Of a stretch of 64,000 nucleotides of DNA, positions 1 through 6,892 are shown piece after piece; position 1 is the first letter of the stretch; each line of letters begins with the position of its first letter. Made by a program: the position numbers and the translations under genes. This DNA is from an uncultured Flavobacteriaceae bacterium (GTDB lineage Bacteria > Bacteroidota > Bacteroidia > Flavobacteriales > Flavobacteriaceae), in assembly GCA_947500445.1 (NCBI GenBank), contig CANMSB010000028.1:1-64000 (forward strand), written 5' to 3'. A model generated the notes under the pieces. It saw nothing but the letters and a program-made list of their open reading frames with translations. It was not told the origin of the DNA and did not search any database.

Positions 1-144
1 CCATCAAAGGAAAACTATAACTATTTTTAACAATGAAGTATTAACCTAAAACGGTCAACCCTAATCAGGGAAGTACAATGAGTTGCAGTGGCAGTTTGCA
101 GTTGGCGTGGTTGGTAATGAGTAAAAAGTATGTAGTAACTAAGT

Positions 145-204
145 TTGAACTTGAACTTGAACTTGAACTTGAATTTGAGTTTGAACTTGAACTTGAACTT
201 GAAA
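145..204. repeat. Hexanucleotide tandem repeat (TTGAAC)n
   Basis: There are ten consecutive 6-bp units. Seven are exact TTGAAC and three are variants (TTGAAT, TTGAGT and TTGAAA). The tract is A+T rich and lies in the 279-bp gene-free left end of the window. The antisense open frame across it gives only an alternating Phe-Lys peptide, so I do not call a gene. Nothing else in 1-279 is recognisable. Copy number at such tracts often varies between strains through slippage. Confidence 0.95.
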
Positions 205-279
205 CTTGACACCTGCACTTTCCCAGTCTTTGGGCAATGTGGTTTACAAAGCGTCTTAAGCGAAAATCGAAATCCTAGG

Positions 280-879
280 TTACTTGATTACCCGATACGT
301 TAAATTGATCCGTTCCCTAATGGGTTTTGCCGTTTTAGGTATTTGATGGAGCCAATGGTGCTGTGTTGGTCCTTGCATCAGCAAAAGGCTGCCGTGCTCT
401 AGGAGTATTTTGTGTTTTAGGAGTTTGTCCTTTCGATGTTTTAAATGGAAATAACGTTCTTGTCCCAACGTTATGGAAGCAATTACGGGATTGTTTCCCA
501 ATTCCTTTTCATTGTCCGCATGCCATCCGTTGCTATCCTTTCCGTCACGGTATAGATTGGCAAGGCAACTGGTAAAACATACGGTAGTTTTTTCCTCGAT
601 TCGTTTTTTTATTTCCAATAATTCCTTTGAAAACGGATGGGGCCGCATTACAATGTTCGAATACCGATACGGTTTGTCGTTGTTTCCAAAAAGAGCGGTC
701 AAACGCGGTTGCGGATATACCTTTCCAAAAACCTTGATGTCATCCTGTTGCCAGGGTACATTTTCTTTTAAGGTCGTAAAGTATGTAGAGGCCTTTTCCG
801 AACTTAAAAAGTTGGGGTAATACATAATATCGCTATCGGGCAGCTCTAGCGCAAAACCGTCTGAAAAAAGGGAGGCCAT
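280..879 (-). CDS. AlkB-like 2-oxoglutarate/Fe(II) dioxygenase
   Basis: This is a 199-aa protein of the AlkB family, which repairs alkylated (1-methyladenine/3-methylcytosine type) nucleic-acid bases by oxidative demethylation. The jelly-roll core shows the iron-binding H120-A-D122, the distal H178 in WLHQIPK, and the 2-oxoglutarate signature R190-x-N192-x-T194-x-R196. The length is usual for the short bacterial/ALKBH2-3-like type. The ATG shares one base with the stop of the upstream araC-type gene (TAATG), so the two are translationally coupled. That could mean an Ada-like adaptive response, but the regulator carries no Ada methyl-acceptor domain. The substrate is inferred from the family. 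Confidence 0.92.
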   Translation of the reverse strand: MASLFSDGFALELPDSDIMYYPNFLSSEKASTYFTTLKENVPWQQDDIKVFGKVYPQPRLTALFGNNDKPYRYSNIVMRPHPFSKELLEIKKRIEEKTTVCFTSCLANLYRDGKDSNGWHADNEKELGNNPVIASITLGQERYFHLKHRKDKLLKHKILLEHGSLLLMQGPTQHHWLHQIPKTAKPIRERINLTYRVIK

Positions 880-1760
880 TAGCTTAAAACGGTTTTTAAC
901 TGATTTCGGTATTCCGATGCGGTATGCCCGGTAAACGCCTTGAACGATTTGTTGAAATGTGAAAAGTTATTGAATCCGCTCTCAAAACAGACATCGGTAA
1001 TGCTCATGGGTTGTTCTGCCAGAAGTTTGGAAGCATGTACCAATCGATATTCGTTTACAAATTGTACAAAGGTTTTGTTGGTGATCTTTTTAAAATAACG
1101 GCAGAAAGATGGAATGGTCATGCTGACCATGTCCGCAATTACCTCCAATGGAAGCTCCTCCCTAAAGTTGTTCTTTACATAATTGAACACGGTATTGATG
1201 CGTTCGTTGTCCTTTACTTCCGCGGTAATGGAATATCCTTTGGCATTCAATACCTTATAATCCTTAGCGTTTCCGAGTTCGTTCAAAATGTTCAGGATGG
1301 CGAGCAAACGTTGAAAATCGGTTTGGTGCTGTAACAGTTCCATTTTTTCCCCGATCTGTCGCTTGATATCCCCATGAAAGGCGATACCGGATTTGCTCAA
1401 ATCAAAAAGGGCCTTTATTTTTTTCATTTCGGGAATCGTAAAAAAATCCGTACCCAAAAAATCGGCTTTCATTTGTACTACGGTCTCACTTTTGTTTCCG
1501 GTCAATTTATCCGTAAGTCCACAATGCGGCAGATTACTACCGATCAAGATGAGGTCGCCGTCCGTATAGTATGAAACGTGGCTCCCTATTTGTCTTTTTC
1601 CAGAACCACCATTAACATATACCAGTTCTATCTCTGGATGGTAATGCCAACGGACATTTGTATTGGACCGGTCCTCGTCAAACTTTTGGTACGTAAAGGA
1701 GTGTCCAAAATCTGGAGCGATCGCCTCAAAAGCAGGTTTGTGTTGAATCATATCATCCAT
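879..1760 (-). CDS. AraC family transcriptional regulator
   Basis: This 293-aa regulator has an N-terminal cupin sensing domain (HYHPEIEL at residues 39-46 is the typical AraC cupin start) and a C-terminal double helix-turn-helix of about residues 188-287, ending with the conserved SGFNNFSHFNKSFKAFTG signature. It probably binds a small carbohydrate-like or other organic ligand, which cannot be predicted here. It overlaps the downstream AlkB-like gene by one base. The start is the first ATG; MDDMIQ has a second Met at position 4 that could also be used. A near-consensus -7 box (TAACTTTA) lies a few bases upstream on the minus strand. Confidence 0.93.
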   Translation of the reverse strand: MDDMIQHKPAFEAIAPDFGHSFTYQKFDEDRSNTNVRWHYHPEIELVYVNGGSGKRQIGSHVSYYTDGDLILIGSNLPHCGLTDKLTGNKSETVVQMKADFLGTDFFTIPEMKKIKALFDLSKSGIAFHGDIKRQIGEKMELLQHQTDFQRLLAILNILNELGNAKDYKVLNAKGYSITAEVKDNERINTVFNYVKNNFREELPLEVIADMVSMTIPSFCRYFKKITNKTFVQFVNEYRLVHASKLLAEQPMSITDVCFESGFNNFSHFNKSFKAFTGHTASEYRNQLKTVLS

Positions 1761-1920
1761 TGTTATAGGATAAAGTTAGCAACGTCCAAAATCAATTAAG
1801 ATTACAAAATTACCTCAAATATATGCAATATTATCCCTTAACATTTTGGTAACGTATTACCGAGGTAAAATAGCACATAAACTGGAAAAATCTGAAGTGG
1901 TATACTGCATCGGTTCGGCA

Positions 1921-1928
1921 TAAGTTTG
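1921..1928 (+). promoter_or_regulatory. Putative -7 promoter box for the 1982 gene
   Basis: TAAGTTTG matches the Bacteroidota SigA -7 consensus TAnnTTTG and lies 53 bases before the start codon at 1982. No convincing TTG -33 element is seen at the usual 19-21 bp spacing. Confidence 0.5.
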
Positions 1929-1981
1929 TATTGTAATTTATTGTTAACCGGTGTTTTAGACAACGCCAAAAAAACAACGTT

Positions 1982-2563
1982 ATGAGAAATACATTTAAAA
2001 CCATTGCACTGCTCGCCGTATTGTTTACTACCGTTATGGTATCGGCGAAAGATTTGAACATTACGGCCGACAGTACCGAACAAAGTTTGGTATTTGAGAT
2101 GGAGGCGGCAAAGCAATCGACCACGATCCGCATTATGGATAGCCGTCTACAGGAAATATATGGTGATGTTATCGCTGCCGGGACACCTTACTTTAAAAAG
2201 TTTGATGTCTCCAATTTGATTTCCGGTAACTATACAGTGTCTATAGAAGATAACTTGAAGCGCATTAATTATTCGGTGACCATAAATGGTGATACCTTGG
2301 AAATTTCTAAACCCAAACGCACCAATAAGCCGGTATTCCGTAAAAAAGGAGATCGTATTTATGTAAATCTATTGAATCTTGATTTGGAAGATATCGCCAT
2401 TGCGGTGTATGATAGTGAGGGGAGAAGACTATTTTCGGAGACGAACAATGCGGATCAAATTGTTCAGAAGGCCTTTAATTTTGAGGATGCCAAGAACGAT
2501 AGTTACACCGTCATGGTCAGGGATGCATCTCACACCTATTATGAGGAGATCGTGGTAAAGTAG
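1982..2563 (+). CDS. Secreted protein of unknown function
   Basis: This is a 193-aa protein with a clear Sec signal peptide (MRNTFK, then a hydrophobic run to about residue 22, with cleavage likely after VSA). The mature part is strand-rich with two similar halves: each has a phrase like rimDsrlqeiYgdvi or aVYDSeGrrLFse followed by a YTVsieD or YTVmvrD ending. This suggests two tandem beta-sandwich modules, like the small secreted DUF3244-type proteins common in Flavobacteriaceae. I do not recognise a function. It has its own promoter-like box and a strong terminator, so it is probably monocistronic. Confidence 0.8.
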   Translation: MRNTFKTIALLAVLFTTVMVSAKDLNITADSTEQSLVFEMEAAKQSTTIRIMDSRLQEIYGDVIAAGTPYFKKFDVSNLISGNYTVSIEDNLKRINYSVTINGDTLEISKPKRTNKPVFRKKGDRIYVNLLNLDLEDIAIAVYDSEGRRLFSETNNADQIVQKAFNFEDAKNDSYTVMVRDASHTYYEEIVVK

Positions 2564-2588
2564 TTAGTTAGTTTAAGTTGATTTGAAC

Positions 2589-2623
2589 AACCCCTTGTAT
2601 ATAATGCTGCAAGGGGTTTTTTT
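2589..2623 (+). terminator. Rho-independent terminator
   Basis: A perfect 9-bp stem AACCCCTTG (2589-2597) / CAAGGGGTT (2610-2618) is followed by T residues, 25 bases after the stop of the secreted-protein gene. Confidence 0.88.
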
Positions 2624-2710
2624 ATAGTTCATCGAATAGGGAGCCGATTTCGGCGCATTCTCCCGCACTTGGCGCGCTATCAGCGGACCACGAGATGGTA
2701 TTGATTGACC

Positions 2711-3076
2711 TTAGGATACGTACGAATAGGCCCAGTACATTAATGCGAATTGTAGCGGTATCCGAAGTAATAACGCCCATTTTGGCAGTTCCATGGAAGC
2801 TCTTTTATCGTAAAGCATATGAAAGTGGACCGGAAGAAAAAAGGTAAGCATGGCCATGATTCCAAAAAGTGCCCAGTTTTGGCTTTCTTCAAAAAAGAGA
2901 CCGATTCCCAACGCAATTTCCACCACCCCGCTAAAATTTACCAAAAACTGATGGCCCGGTAAATAAGCGGGTAAAATACGCATGTACATTTTTGGCATTA
3001 AAAAATGGAGCATTCCGGCCGTGATATAAACAAGGGCCATGAGATACAGATGCCAGGGGTACGTAAAGAAATCCAT
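2711..3076 (-). CDS. DoxX-like integral membrane protein
   Basis: A 121-aa protein with four hydrophobic helices (about residues 9-27, 46-62, 70-87 and 100-118) in the DoxX/DoxD layout. It has the usual Gly in helix 1 (TAGMLHF) and Glu in helix 2 (VEIALGIGLF). DoxX proteins are small inner-membrane proteins, some linked to quinone or oxidant metabolism; the role here is unknown. The ATG follows directly after the TAG stop of the upstream DUF885 gene with no spacer, so the two are probably co-transcribed and coupled. Confidence 0.85.
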   Translation of the reverse strand: MDFFTYPWHLYLMALVYITAGMLHFLMPKMYMRILPAYLPGHQFLVNFSGVVEIALGIGLFFEESQNWALFGIMAMLTFFLPVHFHMLYDKRASMELPKWALLLRIPLQFALMYWAYSYVS

Positions 3077-4846
3077 CTATTTGGTCTGGGCTATCCAATC
3101 GTTGATCTGACTTTCGAGCAATGCCAGTGGCATGGATCCATTTTGGAGCACTTGGTTGTGAAACTCCGTAATTTTAAAGGCATCGCCCATTTCTTTTTCG
3201 GCTTTGGCCCGAAGTTCCCTTATTTTCAACTGTCCTATTTTGTAGGACAAGGCCTGTCCCGGATTGGCCATATAACGTTCGATTTCCGATGTGATGCCCG
3301 CTTCGGATTCCGCTTCGTTATCCAAGGAGTATTGAATGGCCCGTTCTCTGGTCCATCCTTTGGCGTGCATTCCGGTATCGACCACTAGCCGAATGGCCCG
3401 ATGCATTTCGGCGCCCAGCATCCCAAAATATTGATAAGGATTTTCATATAGCCCCAATTCTTTGCCGAGCGATTCGGTATACAATGCCCATCCTTCGCCA
3501 TATGCGCTGTACCAAAGCGTTTTTCGGAACTTGGGCAAACTTTCATTTTCTTGTGCCAGTGAAATTTGAAAATGATGACCGGGGATCGCCTCGTGCAAAA
3601 AGAGGTCTTCATCGGAATACATATTGTACTTTGTAACATCGGGAATGGGCACATAAAAAATGCCCGGCCGGGTACCGTCAACACTTCCTGGATTGTATTC
3701 GGCGCTGGCGGAAGCTTCTCGAAACGCTTCCGTTCGTCGCACTTCAAAGGCCGTTTTTGGTTGCAGATCAAAAAGTTTGTCCACCTGCGGCTTCATTTTT
3801 TCATGGATGGCATTAAAATTATCGATAACCTGCTGAGGGTCGGTAAAGGGCATCAACTCCTTTTTAACGCGCACATGATCAAAAAAGGCCTTTAAGTTCC
3901 CCTGAAAACCGACCTGTTCTTTCACCTTTTCCATTTCGGCCGAGATACGGGCTACTTCGCTCAAACCCAATTCATGTATTTGCGAGGCGGTCATATCGGT
4001 AGTAGTGTACAATTTTATCTGATGTGCATAATAGGCATCCCCATTGGGAATACCTTGAATGCCGCTACTCTCGCGACCGGCCTCCATATAATCCGTTTTC
4101 ATGAAGTCTACCAGGTCTTTGTACGCGGGAATCAGGGTTTCCATAATCATTTTTCCATAGGCTTCGGTCAAACGGGTTTTATCGGCTTCCGAAAACGTTT
4201 CGGGAAGGGTATTGATCGGGGTATAGAACAAATGGGTTTCCAAGGGGGTATCGGCTACACTTGCCAATTGCGGAATTACTTTTTTGATCAACGACTTGGG
4301 CAGTACGTCTTCGACGGCCATACCTTGCTGCATTCGTTTTTTTGCCGCGTATAGCCATTCGGTATAATCTTCCAAGCGTTTCAGCCAGTTTTCATAATCC
4401 GCTACGGTTTCGAAGGGTTGCGCGCTAGATCCACCCGCCAATTGCCCGACCATGAGGTTCATGGACCACATTTGATCGATAGGGGTATATTCCTTAAAAG
4501 CGAGGCCTTCCAAGTTAATGTCGCATTCCCAGCGCATGATGGCCTTGCTCAGTCGTTCGTTTTCTGTTAGGGTACTATCGGGATACTGGGCAATTTTCGA
4601 TTTGTAGTCGGAATAAAAGGCGCTTAGCCGTTCCTCGAACTGGTCCGTAAGAAAATTGGGTAAGGTATCATTATAACGGGTATCGCCTTGAAAGGTGGCG
4701 TTCAAAGGGTTCAATCGCAAGCTTTTTTCATGGTACGATACAAAAACACTGGCAATGGGCAAAACCTCCGCTTTTGGGGTTTTCTGCTCATTTTTACAGG
4801 CAACAAATGCCAAAAGAACAAAACCAAAGACGATTATTTTTTTCAT
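3077..4846 (-). CDS. DUF885 family metallopeptidase-like lipoprotein
   Basis: I place the start at the internal ATG (4844-4846), because it opens a classical lipoprotein signal, MKKIIVFGFVLLAFVAC, with the lipid-anchored Cys followed by KNEQ. The longer upstream frame adds 21 residues with no signal character. The 589-aa product is full length for DUF885. It contains H418-E-A-I-P-G-H-H425, the HExxxGHH-type zinc-site motif of this family, and further down the expected EGWALYTE stretch. DUF885 proteins are predicted zinc peptidases/carboxypeptidases of the cell envelope; the substrate is unknown. The gene is followed immediately by the DoxX-like gene. Confidence 0.9.
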   Translation of the reverse strand: MKKIIVFGFVLLAFVACKNEQKTPKAEVLPIASVFVSYHEKSLRLNPLNATFQGDTRYNDTLPNFLTDQFEERLSAFYSDYKSKIAQYPDSTLTENERLSKAIMRWECDINLEGLAFKEYTPIDQMWSMNLMVGQLAGGSSAQPFETVADYENWLKRLEDYTEWLYAAKKRMQQGMAVEDVLPKSLIKKVIPQLASVADTPLETHLFYTPINTLPETFSEADKTRLTEAYGKMIMETLIPAYKDLVDFMKTDYMEAGRESSGIQGIPNGDAYYAHQIKLYTTTDMTASQIHELGLSEVARISAEMEKVKEQVGFQGNLKAFFDHVRVKKELMPFTDPQQVIDNFNAIHEKMKPQVDKLFDLQPKTAFEVRRTEAFREASASAEYNPGSVDGTRPGIFYVPIPDVTKYNMYSDEDLFLHEAIPGHHFQISLAQENESLPKFRKTLWYSAYGEGWALYTESLGKELGLYENPYQYFGMLGAEMHRAIRLVVDTGMHAKGWTRERAIQYSLDNEAESEAGITSEIERYMANPGQALSYKIGQLKIRELRAKAEKEMGDAFKITEFHNQVLQNGSMPLALLESQINDWIAQTK

Positions 4847-4918
4847 GATGTACGGTTTAAACGGTTGTGGTATGCGGACGCGAATATACTTTTGAGTGCT
4901 AAGGCCCAAGGTATTTGT

Positions 4919-5551
4919 TCACAAAAATTTTTTAAATCGTTCTTTTTTGTATTCGGGAACAGCGGGGTTGTCCAAGGCCAATTGGATCATCTCGGATCGT
5001 TTCTGTTTTGCATAGAGCAATTCAAAAAAGTTTTTAATGGTAAAGGTGTTTTCGGATCGTTGCACCAAAACCACCGCATCCCCTTTTTTTACGGCACCTT
5101 CTTCCAATACCCGCACATAGGTGCCCGGATGGGCATGCTGGATAAAGCTTTTGAGGATGTGCTGATCGTTAAACCGAACGCCTAACTTGTAACAGGGCTC
5201 CCTCGGCTGAGAAACCTGTACCAGGGCCTCCCCGATGCGGTATACGTCACCTACCCGTATTTTGGCCTCATCAAGGTCGGTTACGGTCAAATTTTCACCG
5301 AACATTCCCCAATCCCATGCTAATGTTGGGTACTGTTCCTTCCAATAGGGATAATAATCCGCGGAGAACAGGTAACAGGCCTTGTTGTCCCCACCGTGGT
5401 GCACGCGATCGATTATGGTGTCTTTTTTTACATCGGTCCGCGTCAGTTGGAGGGGTTCTTCAACGGGATATTTGAAAATACCCGTTTGTTCCTCGGCCCC
5501 GTTCCACGTAAAGGTGGTCGGTTGCCCTATATTGGTAGAAGTGATTTTCAT
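4919..5551 (-). CDS. MOSC domain-containing protein (YiiM-like)
   Basis: This is a 210-aa stand-alone MOSC domain protein. Visible features are HHGGDNKA (51-58), the WGMFGENLTV stretch (81-90) and the conserved Cys120 in QPREPCYKLG, which in MOSC/YiiM proteins lies at the molybdenum-cofactor or sulfur-transfer site. The length and C-terminal helices fit YiiM, which acts in detoxification of N-hydroxylated compounds. This function is inferred from the family. The leader before this gene is nearly identical to that of an unrelated lipoprotein gene at 60239 (see the separate entries). Confidence 0.9.
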   Translation of the reverse strand: MKITSTNIGQPTTFTWNGAEEQTGIFKYPVEEPLQLTRTDVKKDTIIDRVHHGGDNKACYLFSADYYPYWKEQYPTLAWDWGMFGENLTVTDLDEAKIRVGDVYRIGEALVQVSQPREPCYKLGVRFNDQHILKSFIQHAHPGTYVRVLEEGAVKKGDAVVLVQRSENTFTIKNFFELLYAKQKRSEMIQLALDNPAVPEYKKERFKKFL

Positions 5552-5643
5552 CTGTTTATATCTATTGTTTTTTTTTAATCGTCAGATGTAATTCGCCAAT
5601 AATCATTTCGGTTGGTATCAAGAATTGTTATGGCTCATTTCAT
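5552..5643 (-). promoter_or_regulatory. Shared leader element, copy 1 (upstream of MOSC gene)
   Basis: The core 5581-5639 is identical over 59 bp, on the opposite strand, to 60154-60212. The similarity goes on with few changes to the ATG of each gene (both end AACAGATGAAA). Read as RNA from the minus strand, the core holds two nested complementary pairs, AATTC/GAATT and CCAA/TTGG. A near-consensus -7 box (TATCTTTA on the minus strand, about 5650-5657) would start transcription just before the conserved block. This suggests a 5' UTR element, though a mobile promoter-bearing repeat is the alternative. Confidence 0.6.
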
Positions 5644-5676
5644 AGGTTAAAGATAGCGAACATCGTGTTTTCTTAT

Positions 5677-5861
5677 TGAACTCGTCTTGAGTTTTTGTTT
5701 GGAACCGAGAATGACGGCTTTTGTGTCATAAGGAAGCCATTTTTCGATTGCATAGCTCCCGAGGGTTCGGGACTACGAAAGCTAAAAATATCGAAATTAT
5801 GGCGCAAAATGCGACCCATAAGCGTCGGGGGTAGGTAAAAGAAAAACTCAAGACGAGTTCA
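5677..5861. repeat. Small inverted-repeat element (MITE-like) between MOSC and Crp genes
   Basis: A perfect 20-bp inverted repeat (5677-5696 and 5842-5861, each containing GAACTCGTCTTGAG) bounds 145 bp of non-coding sequence. Inside it is a strong hairpin TCCCGA-GGGT-TCGGGA and a weaker GGCTT/AAGCC pairing. There is no open frame of coding quality. The layout suits a miniature inverted-repeat element or a large processed hairpin; only one copy is present in the window. Confidence 0.6.
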
Positions 5862-5941
5862 TTCCGTTTTCCCGTATTCTTTTCCCATTTTTATAATGCC
5901 CATATATCCTTTTGGCAACGGTAAAGAAGCAGTTGTTTTTC

Positions 5942-5949
5942 TATCTTTG
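5942..5949 (+). promoter_or_regulatory. Putative -7 promoter box for the crp/fnr-like gene
   Basis: TATCTTTG fits TAnnTTTG. It lies inside the longest possible reading frame of the next gene, so transcription starting about 6-8 bases downstream would exclude the ATG at 5912 and favours the TTG start at 5972. Confidence 0.6.
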
Positions 5950-5971
5950 TACGACACATTACATCTGGTTT

Positions 5972-6544
5972 TTGGAAAACATCAAAAAGAAAATATGCTC
6001 CTATGTTCCGGTCGCTGAGGACGACCTGAATTTTTTGTTACAGTTTTATAAAAAAATGGAAATCAGAAAAGGGCATTTTTTGGTAAAGCCAGAAGAGCGG
6101 ATCGCACACTTTTACTATATGGAAAAAGGCTGCGTGTGTTACTATAAAAAAGACGAAACGCGGACCAAAGTGATGGAATTTTTTACCGAAGGCTCTTTTT
6201 TTACCGACTTGTACGCCTATATAGAAGAAATACCTTCGGGCGCTTACTTGGAGGCCACCGAAGACAGTTTGGTGTATGCCATATCAAAAACGGATGTCCT
6301 AAAGGCGTTTGATCGTTCCCACGGACTAGAACGTTTTGGTCGCCTGTCCATGCAGGACGGTTTTATGCGTCTTTTTAGGAGAAATAATCAACTGAAGAAC
6401 CTTTCCCATCAAGAACGCTACCTAAGGCTGCTCCAGAAACGTCCCCATCTGTTCCAGCGCGTTCCCCAATACCTGATCGCTTCCTACCTCGGACTGACCC
6501 CGGTGGGGCTTTCGAAAATTCGCAAGCGGGTGGTGGAACAATAA
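5972..6544 (+). CDS. Crp/Fnr family transcriptional regulator
   Basis: This is a 190-aa regulator with an N-terminal cyclic-nucleotide-binding-like beta-roll (IRKGHFLVKPEERIAHFYYME onwards) and a C-terminal winged helix containing the recognition region YLIASYLGLTPVGLSKIRKR. I choose the TTG at 5972 because the product then begins LENIKKKI, like other Bacteroidota members of about 190 aa, and because a -7 box lies at 5942-5949, downstream of the alternative ATG at 5912. The GxxS/T phosphate-binding pattern of true cAMP receptors is not evident, and there is no Fnr cysteine cluster. It lies upstream of the 12-gene operon on the same strand and is a plausible regulator of it. Confidence 0.85.
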   Translation: MENIKKKICSYVPVAEDDLNFLLQFYKKMEIRKGHFLVKPEERIAHFYYMEKGCVCYYKKDETRTKVMEFFTEGSFFTDLYAYIEEIPSGAYLEATEDSLVYAISKTDVLKAFDRSHGLERFGRLSMQDGFMRLFRRNNQLKNLSHQERYLRLLQKRPHLFQRVPQYLIASYLGLTPVGLSKIRKRVVEQ

Positions 6545-6892
6545 GATTGGTATACATCATCGGTTTTTTTTAACGATTTACTTCTCCCGATACCTTCCCC
6601 TTCGATAGGTCCTGTTTTGATGATGGTATTAGCCTTCCCAATTTGGTGTAAGCGTCCTTTCCTATAATATGACCGATGACCATAGGGGTCTGGTCCATGA
6701 TATAACAATAGCTACGGTTGTTTTTTATTTTGAAGTGTAAGCGCAGAAGGGCAATTTTCAGTGGGTAATTTTAAGGTAGAAATGGTATTGTTTAGGGGCC
6801 ACCACAAACAATTCTGCATTTATTAAACCAGTTTAACAGGAATTTCTCAAAATATCAACTAATTTTCATTAGAATTTGTAAATACCTCAAAA
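6545..6892. other. Intergenic region upstream of the catabolic operon
   Basis: There are 348 bases without a supported gene. It holds an imperfect dyad GACCA-N8-TGGTC near 6675-6695 that could be an operator. At about 6768-6790 a sequence resembles the outer end of the MITE-like family (ending GAAATGGTAT). Just before the start at 6893 is an A+T-rich stretch with an off-spaced -7-like TAGAATTTG. No clear promoter can be assigned. Confidence 0.4.

Noticed and set aside
27-218. 63-codon minus-strand frame with repeated Phe-Lys
   Set aside because: It is the translation of the TTGAAC microsatellite and flanking low-complexity sequence, with no family likeness.
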